DNA of 64,000 nucleotides from NCBI GenBank assembly GCA_032622095.1, contig CP136065.1:98219343-98283342 (forward strand), given 5' to 3'. The translations under genes and the position numbers were made by a program. This DNA comes from Siphonodentalium dalli. Taxonomy: Eukaryota > Mollusca > Scaphopoda > Gadilida > Siphonodentaliidae. The notes under the pieces are model-generated. The model searched no databases, was not told where the DNA came from, and saw only the letters and a program-made list of their open reading frames with translations. Positions 12,771-25,200 of the stretch are shown one piece after another; position 1 is the stretch's first letter, and the number at the start of each line of letters is the position of its first letter.

Positions 12771-13666
12771 GTGGTTAGACTTTATCGTTGCTTTTGTCTT
12801 CTCAAAATTTCCAGTACTCAGTCAGTAGTGGTTTCCGACTTCGGTCTGACTTCACCACTCACCGTGTAATAATAGCGTTCGGGAAAGCTACCGGTCAAAG
12901 ATTTTGTTTCCCATTACAGTCTACAGGGCTACCAATAATATACATGTATCAAAATGCTATTTAATATTAATATAATGTGGGCAAATATAACTGAGAATCA
13001 TTTGATCAGTTTGACTAAAGTCCAAAAACGAATATGGCCGCGTCCATAACCAAACGAAAATAGGTGACACGAAAATGCTCAGTTTGAGTCAGTCAAGTAT
13101 ACACTTCCAAAACAATTAAAACAGTCTAATTTCGCGTCATTGGTGCTCCTGAAACACAGACATTTCCGATGAATTTTGGAACACGTTGAAATGTTTTGCG
13201 TGTGTTCTTGCGCATGCGCAGATCCAGCTCAAATGCACACCGACGGTCTGTCGTGGTTATTTGTACAGTAGTTGAATGACATTCATAAAACCACAACCAT
13301 TGTGTATGTATGTACATTTAAGATTGGCAGCATGTCGGTATATCAGTTCTAAAAAAACTTCAGAATAAAAGATCAGTTTAAATCTGGGGGTGTCACTTCG
13401 TCTTATTCGAAATCATTTGAAGTTTGCTATACCTCTCTCTATGCAGATTATATGCCAGTCTCCGGGAGTGAAAGTGAAAATCAGTAAGACCAGTTTTTTA
13501 GATATCATTGCTAGCTGCACTAGGATCGATGATCAACATGGTACGGCACTACAGGGCTATGCATACAAGATTCAATCCAGGAGTCACCAATCAGAATGCA
13601 AATGGATTATCACGGAGGCAATATCCAAACGAAGGAGCTAAATGCATAAATATTCATTTCTAGAGT
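12771..13666. other. intergenic, no gene recognised
   Basis: AT-rich. Short open frames of 60-83 codons occur on both strands (for example 13390-13641 plus) without family motifs. The 13390-13641 frame might be an upstream part of the fragment below, but I see no evidence linking them. Confidence 0.35.
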
Positions 13667-14116
13667 TTGACAAAACATATCTTTCAAATTGTTACCATAA
13701 AAATAAGGCATGGTTTTTGTCAAGCTCAACCTGTTCTGCAGAAAAACACTGCTCCTGTGTGCTCCATATTACCTTTTATCTGCGACATAGCCAGAGTCAA
13801 TGCTTATTGCATTTTTCATTCTACTCAGCATATTGTAAAGCCGTCCACCCACCCTATAGAATCATCGTCATTTTTAGTTACCGTTATTTTATCTCTGGAG
13901 ATTATTTGTCTAGCAAAGGAATCAGTCGAGGCTGGGTGTGCTTTTTGTATTTTAGATGTTCCATGTCAATGTTCGCTTCAAGCAAAAAGCTCTAGATGGA
14001 ACAATTGCCACACATCTTCAGTAACCCCTAAGAAATCACATCCAGTAAATTTAGACCTCCTCCAACAATTTTTCGATCCGGCAGAGATAGCTATTCCTCC
14101 TGAATTTTCGAGTTAA
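13667..14116 (+). CDS. unidentified Cys-patterned protein fragment (149 codons)
   Basis: I do not recognise this with certainty. The frame has a GCAFCILDVPCQCSLQAK cluster (C-x2-C-x4-PC-x-C) near residues 90-107 and a C-terminal HPVNLDLLQQFFDPAEIA segment. The composition looks coding: spaced cysteines, a structured C-terminus and few low-complexity runs. A second frame (13642-13995) overlaps it and is probably a shadow. It could be a relic of a multicopy retroelement accessory or surface-type protein, or a host exon; neither is shown. No initiation context or splice sites were established. Confidence 0.3.
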   Translation: MTKHIFQIVTIKIRHGFCQAQPVLQKNTAPVCSILPFICDIARVNAYCIFHSTQHIVKPSTHPIESSSFLVTVILSLEIICLAKESVEAGCAFCILDVPCQCSLQAKSSRWNNCHTSSVTPKKSHPVNLDLLQQFFDPAEIAIPPEFSS

Positions 14117-15338
14117 ATTTTCTATAATTGTTGCCAGTGATCAGACAGGTTATTTAAATTTAAAGCAAATGCACCATTCAACGATATAATTACAGCGGAA
14201 AAGAGAGTGTTGTCCATGTATATAAGGATCACCATTGACCAGCTTTTCGTTTTTACTAATGTCCTGCATAGATAAACCATTCCCTGTTAATCAATTAGTT
14301 TATTATGTTCGTTAAATTGGATTCATTACGTACAGTTATATAACGCATTTGGATCGCACCCGTTGTTCTTATTCAACTTATTGGATAACCATATTGTGTA
14401 TACTGACACAAGTTTCATGTATGAATGAAATAAAACAAACCAAACAAACACAGATTAGATGGTTGTTTAATACATTGATTTATATCGCCTTTCATAGCTT
14501 AAACAATTGTTACAATTTACATGTGTGTTCGTATCTACAAGAGGCCGTTTGGTAGATGTACGCCATTGTATGTGGCGGATTTCACTTTTACTTGGTCCGT
14601 ATTATGACCAAGTGCTTTGTGGAAACTTCTGCTCATTCGCTAATTTCAAAAATTGTCCTTCAGTTGTTTAACTATTCTTTTAATATCTTACTCATTGACG
14701 AGTAGTTTCCTTAGGCTATGTTCAGATAGTGAGTTCTACAAACGTGCACCGGCCATCTGTTGAACTTTCTATCTGAACATTTCCCACCAATTAGTAGGAA
14801 TCCTTCTGCCCGTGTACTATATGCCGTTGCTTATATTTCATGAACGCACATCCAGATGAATAATATTCCAGTCCAATGTGTACTGTGAATCCGGACAATG
14901 AGTCCAACAACAGCAAGTTACACGGTATCCACTAACAACTACTCAGCTAAATGACGTCGTATGAGCTACCTCATTCTCGTGTCGTACGTGTCTCTATGTC
15001 GGTTTCTGTTATTTGTCTCCACTGTCTATAGTACACTAATCTGTCGTTTCTCGGGACGGAATATATCCATCCAGACAATCAAACCAAAAAAACTCCCGCA
15101 AATGCAAAGTGGTGGCCAACTGAAGGTCAAAGTCGTTAGATTATTTTCAAACACTGAGGATTTACTTCGCCTGAATCGAGACGTTGTATTTCGTTGGATA
15201 ACCGACGACAACGTAATGATGTCATTTTTGTTGACAGTTTCCTTTCTGGATACCGTGCAGTGGCATCTACACTGAGATGATTTTGATCTCGGACCTTGTG
15301 CCCCAAACCGCGAAGATGTGGATATCAGTGTCGCCATA
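14117..15338. other. intergenic, no gene recognised
   Basis: Two opposed ~104-codon frames cover 14961-15337. The minus one ends in a short hydrophobic stretch (LCICGSFFGLIVWM), but neither shows a domain. No ordered repeat or RNA gene is seen. Confidence 0.35.
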
Positions 15339-15899
15339 TCAACGGTCGTCGATGTAACGTGATTGAACTAAAGCCGTCGTGTCTGTCGGGAGTTTAGTTG
15401 TGGCATTGTGGCTTATATCAGAAGAGTGTGTGTTGGGAGTTATAACAGTTGTGGTTTCAGAACCTGTAATTGTTTCGCTGCCTGTTGTGTATGTGGCAAC
15501 AGTAACTGTTATTGCCGGTGTACGTGCCGTTGACTGGATCGACGTTACACTGAACGTTGACTCAGTTGAGAGCAACACGCTGTTAGTTGTTTGGATCGTT
15601 ATATCTGTTGTGGGAGTTTTAACAGTTGTGGTTTCAGAACCTGTAATTGCTTCGCTGCCTGGTGTGTCTGTGGCAACAGTAACTGTTATTGCCGTTGTAC
15701 GTGGCGTTGTCTGGCTCGACGTTTCACTGGATGTTGCCTCAGTTGAGAGCAACACGCTGTTAGTTGTTTGGATAGCTAGATCTGTCGCGGAAGTTAACCA
15801 TATGACATCGGCATCTGAAGAGATAGATAACGTAAATGTATATGCACACGTACTGTCATTGTCAACCAAATGTTCACCCGATGGAATTGAAATAACCAT
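15339..15899 (-). CDS. Ser/Thr-rich mucin-like ORF with two 59-residue repeats
   Basis: 186 codons. The N-terminal ~35 residues (STCAYTFTLSISSDADVIWL) look like part of a folded extracellular domain. They are followed by a Thr/Ser-rich region with two copies of a 59-residue unit (177-bp DNA period) containing TTNSVLLSTE, AITVTVAT and GSETTTV. Such regions are typical of heavily O-glycosylated stalks. The plus-strand reading is Val-rich and less plausible. A good acceptor, TCTATCTCTTCAG, lies at about 15815-15827, so the true exon may start near 15814 instead of the first ATG. It lies on the same strand as the lectin exon at 46888-47120. Host function is inferred from composition only. Confidence 0.45.
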   Translation of the reverse strand: MVISIPSGEHLVDNDSTCAYTFTLSISSDADVIWLTSATDLAIQTTNSVLLSTEATSSETSSQTTPRTTAITVTVATDTPGSEAITGSETTTVKTPTTDITIQTTNSVLLSTESTFSVTSIQSTARTPAITVTVATYTTGSETITGSETTTVITPNTHSSDISHNATTKLPTDTTALVQSRYIDDR

Positions 15900-16479
15900 T
15901 AGCCGTGGTATTCACCAGGCGGGACCATTTATAAATCAGCCGGTTTGGCTGATAGAGGTATAACTGCCACGGTACATGCGATCATCGCTGGCCGTGATGA
16001 CGAAACCCGTGATGGGCGATATCACGTAATAATAATAACAATAACAATAATGACCAGTTTTATATAGCGATTAACCAATTACTTGCTCTAACACGCTTGG
16101 TACAATATTACCCCAGTCATTTGTACAAGCCAACCAATGAACCGGCTGCAGCCATTGATGTTTTATGCTTTCCTGGGTAATCTTACCGCTTCGCCCTCGA
16201 TGTGAGTGGTGACCTCATACAACCTGGTTGTTGGGACCAATTCAGAGCTCACGCGCAACAGCTTTAGTGTAGACATTTCTCTAATCGAGTCACCAAAACA
16301 ATTAGCACATGTTGACGCAGTCATTGTAATGCATCGCCATAAAACAGATTGATGATAACGATGGTACTTCCATCTACCATATATACTTCAAATACGATAC
16401 ATCTATATCTATACCTGCGAATGTCTGTCTGTGTTCTATATAACTATATAATACAGGGCCATCTAGATGGCACCAAAGA
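15900..16479. other. intergenic with AAT/AAC microsatellite
   Basis: A short (AAT/AAC)n tract lies at 16029-16051. Near 16403 a TCTATATCTATACC...GTCTGTCTGTG string resembles a Helitron-type 5' end, but no matching 3' end was found. Confidence 0.4.
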
Positions 16480-18378
16480 GGTCTAACATGGATATCATTT
16501 TACGAGGAAGATAATGGTGCGGGTTAGACATTTCTAAAGTGACGCTGTTGTTGTCAGGGGAAGACCAGGGGGAGGAGCAACAAAACATTTGTCGTCGATT
16601 TCCACCCAACTTATACTTAATCATCTCTCTGATATGAGGAATCTAATGGTGTGGTTTAAATATGTCAAAAGTGGCGACGTTCGAATCACTGGTGCACTGA
16701 AAGGGAGAGAGGTACCAACATTGACTACAATATCTTTAGCGCTGATTTCCACTAAAATGATAATTTGATACAGAGGTATCTATCTCCATGATACAAGGAT
16801 TCTAATCGTGTGATTTAAATGCGCCAAATTGGTGCCGTTTGGATGAGAGATTGGGGGGGGGGACTAAATTAGTAAGAATTTGTTTATTCGCCGATTACCA
16901 CTAAACTTATACATAATCATCTCCATTATATTCGGAGTCTAATGTTGTGGCTTAAAGCTGCTAAAAGTGGCGTTATTCGAGTCAGGGGTGCACTAAAGGG
17001 AGAGGGGCATAAAAATTGATACAAGTATTTTAACGCCGATTTCCGCAAACCTGATACACTTTCTTCTCCATGATACGAGGAATCTAACCATGAGACTTAA
17101 AACCGCCAAAATTGGTGCCATTTTCGTGAAAGATGGGGGGGGGGGCACTAAATGTTATAAGAATTTGTTTAGTCGCCGATTACCACCAAACTTATACATT
17201 ACCATCTCCACGAAATCAGGAGTCTAATTGTGTGTTTTAAAGATGTCAAACGTGGGGGTGTCGCGTTCGAGTCGAATGTGCATGGTTGGGGAGAGGGACG
17301 CTAGAATTGATAAAAAATATTTTTAGCGCCGATTTCCACCAAATTTATACATATTTCTCTCCGTGATATGAGGAATCTAAACGTGTGGTTCAAATACGTC
17401 AAGTTGGTGCTGTTTCGGTGAGAGATGGGGGCACTATATTTGATTGGAATTTGTTTAGCCGCCTAATTCCACCAATGTTATAGATAGTCATCTTCATACT
17501 GACTATAATTTGTTTAAAGATGTCACAAGTGGTGCCGCTTGAGTCAGGGTTAGTGGTGGGAGGGTCACCAAAACTGATAAAAATAGGTTTAACGCCAATT
17601 GCCATCCAATTAATACACGTTCTTCTCTAATGATACGAGGAATCAAATGTGAATTAAAGACGCCACATGCCTTTATATTGGCGAATGTATTCTGTGTCCT
17701 ATATAACTTCACAGGGGACCGTCAAATGTGGCACAGTTGGTGTCAGAGGCAGAAAAGGAACAAATTTTGAATTTTTTTTTTCCGATTTCCACCATATTTA
17801 TACAGAATCATCTCCTTGATGTTGCGCCGTTCGAGTCCGGGGTGCACGGAGGAGGAGAGGGACATCAAAACTCATAAAAAACAAAACTAGTTACAGCGCC
17901 GATTTCCACAGAATCGATAGATATTATTCTCCATGATACGAATAATGTAATCGTGTGATTTAAAGACGCCAACTTGCCGCCGCTTGGGTGAGAGACATGG
18001 AGGGCAGCACTAAATTTGGTAAGAATTTGTTTAGTTGCCGATTAACGCCAAACTTATACTTATTCATCTCCATGATATCAGGAGTCTAATGGACGTGGTT
18101 TAAATATGTCAACGGCGGCGCTGTTCGAGTCATGAATGGTGAGGGGAGGGGTACCAAAGCTGATACAAATATATTTAGAACTAATTTCCGTGTTCATACA
18201 CGTTCTTCTCCAATGATACGAGGAATAAAATCATGAGGGTTAATGACGCCACATTTGGTGCCGTTTGGGTCAGTGATGGAGGGAAGAGGCGCACTAAAAT
18301 TAATCGGTATTTTTAGTCGCCGATATCCACCAAAGTTATATATATACTAGTGTGTATATATATATATATATATATATA
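16480..18378. repeat. satellite block 2, ~140-bp alternating monomers
   Basis: About a dozen diverged monomers of the family at 10170-10880. Each has a CGCCGATT(T/A)CCACCAAA...TATACA(T/C) phrase, an ATCTCC(A/T)TGATA...AGG(A/T)(A/G)TCTAAT box and a GGCG(T/C)T..TTCGAGTC phrase. Boxes recur near 16627, 16792, 16922, 17070, 17205, 17357, 17630, 17930, 18067 and 18212. Short G-runs mark several monomers. The block ends in the (TA)n tract that was the PLE target; its last ~80 bp reappear at 43261-43340. Confidence 0.8.
18275..18378. repeat. target-site duplication of the PLE insertion, left copy
   Basis: From GATGGAGGGAAGAGG to the (TA)n tract this matches 43261-43354 with one substitution by eye (CAAAGTTATA versus CAAACTTATA). 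The two copies bracket everything from 18379 to 43257. Long for a PLE target duplication, so recombination between existing satellite copies is an alternative. Confidence 0.7.
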
Positions 18379-18558
18379 TTTGGAAAGTGTGGAGAGCGCT
18401 GGCACAGGTCGGTTATCCGATTTCTTATGTAATTATTTCTATGGAACTAGCTAAATTTTGTTAGGTTGTGTCGGAAATTGACATAAAATATTGTGTTGAG
18501 CACAAACAAAGGATAATGATGTTGAAATTGCTAAAAAGCTAATTGAACTGCGTGTTAA

Positions 18559-20752
18559 TCAAGGTCTGAGTCTAGATCGAACGAGCATATCTCTCAAACT
18601 GGGATTTTTCTTGTAGGCAATAATAACCCGTTTGTCGAGAGGCTCGGTCAATTTAGTGTTTAATAATGCAAAGTTTTTTCTGAAAATGTTTGCGATTTCA
18701 ACATTTCTACGATTGTAGATCAGAGGAAAGCACAAGAAATTTCGAGAAACACCTTTGTAGTCAATGTTAAGTCCGAACGGAAGATATGTTTTAAGTACGC
18801 CCATCCAATGATTTTCGCGTTCTAGGCGTATTGAATCGGTTTGGTCTTCGTCGGCTAGAATTGTTGTCTGTTCTATTGGCTGAAAGCTGAAATGGGATTT
18901 AATGTCATGATTAGATGAGTTGAAATGATCGGAAATTTGCATGTCGAGTTTTTTGCGAACACTGGAAAGATGATTAGACATTCTAACTTTGAGAGAGGTT
19001 TTTGTTTGTCCAACATATTGTATACGGCATCTTTTGCATGTGATTAAGTAAATTACATTTTTAGAATCACAATTAAGTTCGCTATGCATTTGATACGATA
19101 TGCGTGTTTGTTCGCTGGTGAAAGTGTTACTAGTATTGATATATCCTATTGTATTGATGTAACATCGTTTTTTGTGACAAAATGAGGCTGAACCATTACC
19201 CAACACCGGCCGGTTGTGCCGTATCCTTGTTGGTTCAGTCGATGTTGGGTCATGGCGTGACGAGTCCAATTCTCTGAGAGTTTCGGACTTTACTTGGCGC
19301 AGTAATCTACTAGAGTAGCCGCGCGGTCGTAAAGCCTGGAAAAGCACTGAACAAGCTTGATTTAGGTCGCTTCTGTTCGTGCAGTTCCGGTGATATCGAA
19401 TGATTTGAGATTTAATCAATCCATTGAAAAGTTTTGGCGGATGGAAAGATTTACGATGAAGTAGCTGGTGAGAATCCGTTGGTTTCGTAAAAAGTTTTGT
19501 ATCTAAAATGTTGCATGATGTAAATTGTGGGCCCTTAAATATTGTTAAATCAAGGAAATCAATGCTGGTTTGCGATATTGATTCTTTGAGTTTGATTGAT
19601 TCGTCATGACTGTTCAAGATGTCCAAGAACCCCCTAAACTCATCCAGACCATGAGTCCAAATGATAAATATGTCGTCCAAGAATCTATAATAGGCTAATG
19701 GTTGTTTATCAGATTTGGCCAGGGCGCCTTTCTCCCACTCTGCAACAAAAATTGAGGCAAAATTAGGACTAAACTTCTTGCCCATACTGCAGCCGGAGAC
19801 CTGTAAATAATATCGTCCATTAAATTCAAAGTCATTCCCTTTAAGAGAAAGTTCTAATAATTGAAGTAGTTCATCTCCAGGTCTATGAGGATCATGGTGG
19901 AAATCAAATGCATTCTTAATTGACTTTAATCCGGCATCGATTCCAATATTTGTATACATAGATTCCACGTCGAGACTAATTAGGTAAGCAGAAGATGGAA
20001 CTTCAATTTTCGACAATTTAATGAGGAAGTCCTCCGTGTCTTTTAGATAGCTCGGATGGCGGGTAGCAATTGGTTTCAAATAGAAATCAATAAACTCCGA
20101 AATGTGGTACGACTCCGAAGCCACGTCGCTGATGATCGGGCGACCGGGTGGTGTGTATGGATTAGTCCAACAGCTCAAAGGTTTGTGTATTTTAGGTAGC
20201 AAATAAAATGTCCTATTATTGGATTCATGTTTTGCAATTAGATACTGAACATGTTTTTTCTTTAAAACGTCCTGGTCCAGCAAGCTTTTGAGAATGAGAT
20301 TGAATTTTAAAACATTGTATTTCCAAATTGGCTCATCCAATGGTTTGTAATATTTAGTGTTGCTTAATTGGCGCGTCGCTTCTAGAATGTAATTTTCTTT
20401 AGACATGATGACGAGCAAGCTGCCTTTGTCACAAGGTTTGATTACAATGTTTTTATTGCTGCGAAGAGTTTTTAGTGCAGTTCTTTCAACTTTAGTGAGG
20501 TTATCCTCGTTGTGAAATTTTGGTAAATTTGTTATGTCGGTTTTGACTAAGCCAGCGACCTCGGGAATGGAGTGGTCAATCTGGCGGTCAGAGGGGGTCC
20601 ACATCGAAGGTTCTTTAAATTGATCTTTTAAACCTGTCGAATTGCGAAAGAAATCAGCCATAGCTGTTACTTCCCTAAATTGCATGCTTGCTGGACCGCC
20701 GTTCATTTCCATGGCATACATAGAGTCTGGTAAAACCAATGTTCCATCCTCC
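18559..20752 (-). pseudogene. PLE ORF2 (RT + GIY-YIG endonuclease), downstream copy, N-terminus severed
   Basis: This is the PLE reverse transcriptase-endonuclease that copies element RNA at a nicked target. The frame is open from the stop at 18559 to the insertion at 20752. Its real 5' part continues at 37520. It matches the intact copy at 39827-42192 with six nucleotide differences seen by eye, each changing a residue (for example SL/SF near the C-terminus). Visible motifs are DKGS, LPKIHKP, GRPIISD, LDVESMYT, GCSMGKKFSP, FLDD, then a Cys-rich linker, IYLITCKRCRIQYVGQT, an Arg (LKVRMSNH) and a Glu (LERENHW). The open frame runs on ~13 codons into the inserted DNA by chance. It is not functional as it stands. 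Confidence 0.9.
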
Positions 20753-21560
20753 CCCAGATAGCATTGTAACGTTATTTTAACGTTAAACAAACCGTTATTT
20801 TAACGTTGGAATAACGTTAAAAAAACATTCTTTTAACGTTGTGAATTCGTTCGGTTTGCTCGTTGGAATAACGTTAATTTAACGCGTTATTATAACGTTA
20901 ATATAACGTTAGAAATTAAACGAACAACGTTAAATTAACGTTAAAAAAACATTATTTTAACGTTAAAATAACGGTTTATTTAACGTTAAAATAACGTTTA
21001 AAATAACGTTAATAATTGGTTTCTGTAACGTTACCTAAAGTTACCAGAACGTTTTTTCAACGTTATTCTAACGTTAAGATAACGGTTTATTTAACGTTAA
21101 AATAACGTTAGTAATTGGTTTTTCTAACGTTAATTTAACGTTCTTCGTAAAATTTCTAACGTTATACTAACGTTATAATAACGCGTTAAATTAACGTTAT
21201 TTCAACGAGCAAACCGAACGAATTCACAACGTTAGAAAAAACGTTTTTTCAACGTTATTCCAACGTTAAGATAACGGTTTATTTAACGTTAAAATAACGT
21301 TTATAATTGGTATTTCTAACATTTATTTAACGTTGTTCATTTAATTTCTAACGTTATTTTAACGTTATAATAACGCGTTAAATTAACGTTATTTCAACGA
21401 GCAAACCGAACGAATTCACAACGTTAGAAAAAACGTTTTTTCAACGTTAAGATAACGGTTTATTTAACGTTAAAATAACGTTCTGATGGTAACGTTACAG
21501 CAACCAACTAAAAAAAAACAACTATTAACATTTAAATAACGTTAATATAACACCTAGGCT
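20753..21560. repeat. left subterminal AACGTT array with internal inverted repeats
   Basis: Dozens of TAACGTTA-type palindromes occur at 10-25 bp spacing. A 23-bp phrase, GAATTCGTTCGGTTTGCTCGTTG, occurs forward near 20846-20868 and as its reverse complement near 21200-21225 and 21398-21422. The array can therefore fold on itself, and part of it has been duplicated (21190-21300 against 21395-21480). Confidence 0.85.
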
Positions 21561-21841
21561 TAACGTTAGAATAACATTGGGTAAATCAATGAACAATTTT
21601 CTTAAAATTTTCTTGAAGTAACGTTGCAGAAATTAAATGACATACTAGTATCAATCCAACCTGTTTACTTTATAACTTTAATCCAACATTGGAAATTCAA
21701 CTAACAACGCTACAGCCATCGATGTTGAAATATATAATAATTATGTTAATCCAATGTGTTGATATATTATTATTGACTCAATATTGGAATAGTCCATGAC
21801 CCAACATTTCAGGAGAAACCAGCACTCAACAATTAGATTAA

Positions 21842-22279
21842 AGGTACTCAATCCGATTAAGCACCCCTAAATTTCTATTTTCTTTGGCTTCAGGGGTAAC
21901 AAATATTTGATTCGAGTCGAGGAACCCATCCATCAAAGCTCAGAATGATCAGATATTGATTTTTTTAATTTGTAATATTCTCGGGATGTGTACTAATAAT
22001 TGCCCCATAATTTGTAATAATTGCAACAAAAAAAATTATTCAAACGGACGAAGATGGATAACTCTAAAATCAAGTGGTAATAATAGCGCAATTTTGACCG
22101 AGAACATCCTTTTGACAACGTGTTCTGGGCCAGAAACAATAGAAATAACAAAACTTCAAAAATCGATATCTCATCACTCTGAGCTTTGAAAGGTGGGTTC
22201 CTCGACTCAAATCAAATATTTTTTACCCTCGAAGCCAAAGAAATAGTATTTTAGGGGTGCTTAATCGGATTATGTACCT
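21842..22279. mobile_element. TTAA-flanked palindromic MITE, copy 1
   Basis: The ends are AGGTACTCAATCCG and CGGATTATGTACCT, flanked by TTAA (21838-21841, 22280-22283). Long arms mirror each other: TTTGATTCGAGTCGAGGAA against TTCCTCGACTCAAATCAAA. A TTAA target duplication is typical of piggyBac- and Kolobok-type mobilisation. It has no coding capacity. A second copy lies at 34226-34682. Confidence 0.8.
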
Positions 22280-22283
22280 TTAA

Positions 22284-25200
22284 TATTGTATCAATGTGGG
22301 GAAGTATAGCCAACCACTAAGATGCTAAATGCGCCATTTGTTTTATTTAGTTTATTAAAGACATGCATTGTGTTCGAATCTTATAATATATGTATTACAT
22401 GTAATGTTAATATTATTAAATTATAAAGTCTAAAGCAAGCATTTGAAAGAAGAAGCAATCAAATGTAGATAGCTTATAATTATCTGGACATACAGGGAAT
22501 GTCACATATATAAGAGAATGCATTGGCTTACATGGTCATATATTAATGTTAGGTCAATTTATTCTCATAAATATTCAAGGCTCAGCCATTGACACAGAGT
22601 TTGTTGCAAAAATTTTGGAAGCTCCAGTCATGTGAAGTATTATGAAAGGGAAACAGGACACTTATTTTTTCTAGTTGAAGCAAGATATTTGAATTATAAA
22701 TTTATTTGGTGCACACTTTATGACCACAGATATGCCATATCAGGGGAGCATATATACATATTTTGTCATTATAAAATACCCGTATTTAAATAAACAAATT
22801 CAGACAAAATATAAATAATTTTGCATGCTATAAACTAGTAAAATTAAGATTCGAACACTATGTGAGTCTTTAATTTTGAGCCTTGAGTGTTGAAAGTATT
22901 CTTAATATTGTTTAGAAATGGGCTGGCATAGGGTCAACATGTTACAAAATTGAATTATTAGTTCACATTTAATGCACTCTTAAATATACATGTATATCGT
23001 GAAGACAAACCATTTAAGTTGATTTAACCAATGTCTCTTTATCATATCATTTGTGATGTTGATGACAAGCTGATTGGTACTAGTAACATCCTCTACTTCT
23101 GAGCTGGCAACAGCAATAGTCCATTCCATTCTTTTCCATAGTTATCCAAATTTCAGAATCCAGATTGAATTTGATAGGTAACTTATCTCCAGTTTGTCCC
23201 ACAGTAAGTGCCAGTGGAATACAAACATGAAATTTAAGTACACACCAACAATCACAACAGACCAAGAACACTAGGATAGATGCATTCACAGGCATTTCCA
23301 AAAGACTTTATCAAGTCAAGAACTGAATGACAACTTTAAGTGCACAATCCTGTATTGAAGTGAACTTCTTCCCATGCTGGTGTCATTTTTAAATTGAGCT
23401 GACACTGGGTCCTTTCTGTAAAAACATTTTTCCAGTGCAATAAATTCTCCTGCACATAATCCTCCGTCCTTTAATTTCTTTCACCATAATGATAATGATC
23501 ACCTGTTTAGGAAGAAGAAAAAATACTGATGTTAATTGAAAATACGGTGAAGCAATTCTGATAGCTATACCTGAAATTTTGCGAAAACCCTGAGCCAATG
23601 CATTTTCCCAGAAGTAGGGAGCCTCGCATATATAAGAGAATACTTAATATTAAAAATGAATGTTGGTTTGCACATGTTCCATATGGCATATATAGTAAGG
23701 ATGCAAGTTGTGGAAAGCATTTCACATGTAAAAATGTCAGACTAACCGGGGAGGGGGTGTTGCTGTAGTAAAAAATTTGCAGGAAGGTATGCCGCTTTTT
23801 CTTTTTGCATCTGGCATTTTCGGGGACCCACCACACCAAAACCTGCAAAAAAAATATTTTTCTACTGCCAATCCTTTGACATCCACCCACGACACCCACC
23901 CACAAAATTTCACTAAATTTGGTCTAAATCGCATAGAACTCTACTGATATCACTCATATGACTGAGAATTATCTCATTTAGTTCAAATAACAATTTTAAC
24001 CTGTTGCAGAAGCTGTTTTAATTTAAAATAGATTGCTGATCATATTGTGTGGATACACACAATTTCTTTAATAATTTCTAACAATTTCGTGATTAGTTTC
24101 AGTGTCAACCAGCCCATTATCTAACATATTCCATACCATTATGTTAGTCTACTTGAGCAACTTACTTCTGTTAGGCCAAAAAAAAATATGTGTGTTTAGG
24201 GTTACGGTCCACTGACAACTTTGGGTAGGTATGTAGGGCTGTAGGCCATTTAAAAAAAAAATAATATGTATATGGCAGGCATGTAACGATCATCCTACAA
24301 CACTACAATTATGTACAAAATCAAGTACTATCTTTATTATTGATATGATATAACTAAAGAGGAAATGCAAAGACTATTTGATAATCACCATTAAAATGAA
24401 TTTGTCCATTTAATATGTCACATTAGTTGATGAGTTTTCATGAAAAATTATTGTATCCGGATTAGTGGATACAGGGGGAGGGGCGCAACTGCAAAGTTGA
24501 CACATTGGCTGTGTCAGACACATTAACAAAAATGGGCCACATGACTAATATTTTGGAATGATCTGATTGATCTCATGTAATAATTATTTTTTTTAGTCAA
24601 ATTAGTGGCAAGCTGGGATATTCATTTCCAGGTAACCCACACCTGAGGTAATTCCTGGAACCACAGACATCTTGTTCAAGCTATACACTGCAACTTGTCT
24701 GTGCATAAGTTTTGGGCGCACATTGAATTCTTAAAATTCCCCAGGTACATAATTCTGATGGATTGCTTTATTCCTACATAGTAAGATCAACCTTTTATGT
24801 CCACATTAGTTTCTCTCTGGTGCATGAATTTATAGTGTGCACCCAAAACTTAGTGAGACTGCAATAGGTGTATATATTGAACAAGATGTCTGTGTTGCAG
24901 TTTTTAGTGATACAGTTAGACATGAGATAGTATTTTCAGGCTAACTTTAAATGTGCAAAATGTGTCTGTTCATCATTAGCAGAATATAAGCTTCCGGTGA
25001 GCAAGGCAGGATACATTGTTTGTGGGCCCAGGACAATGTGCCATGACCCATTGCTCATGTGGGAACGATAAAAAAAAAAAAAAATTTAAGTTTTGAGTGG
25101 GGCCGATTTTGCAGGGTCGGTCGGGAAACCCTAAACACAGGTTTTTGTTTTTTTGGACTTATACTAAACTAGGTGAAACAGACTCCCGAATATATTCAGC

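Noticed and set aside
15379-15963. 194-codon Val-rich plus frame opposite the mucin-like ORF
   Set aside because: The repeat opens both strands. The Ser/Thr-rich minus reading is a known protein style, while Val-Val-rich plus sequence is not.
16403-16445. Helitron 5' end before the satellite
   Set aside because: TCTATATCTATACC followed by GTCTGTCTGTG looks suitable, but no CTRR end with a hairpin was found to pair with it.
10180-18330. Pol III box B-like GTTCGAGTC phrases as tRNA-derived SINEs
   Set aside because: They recur once per satellite monomer without a box A and are part of the tandem repeat.
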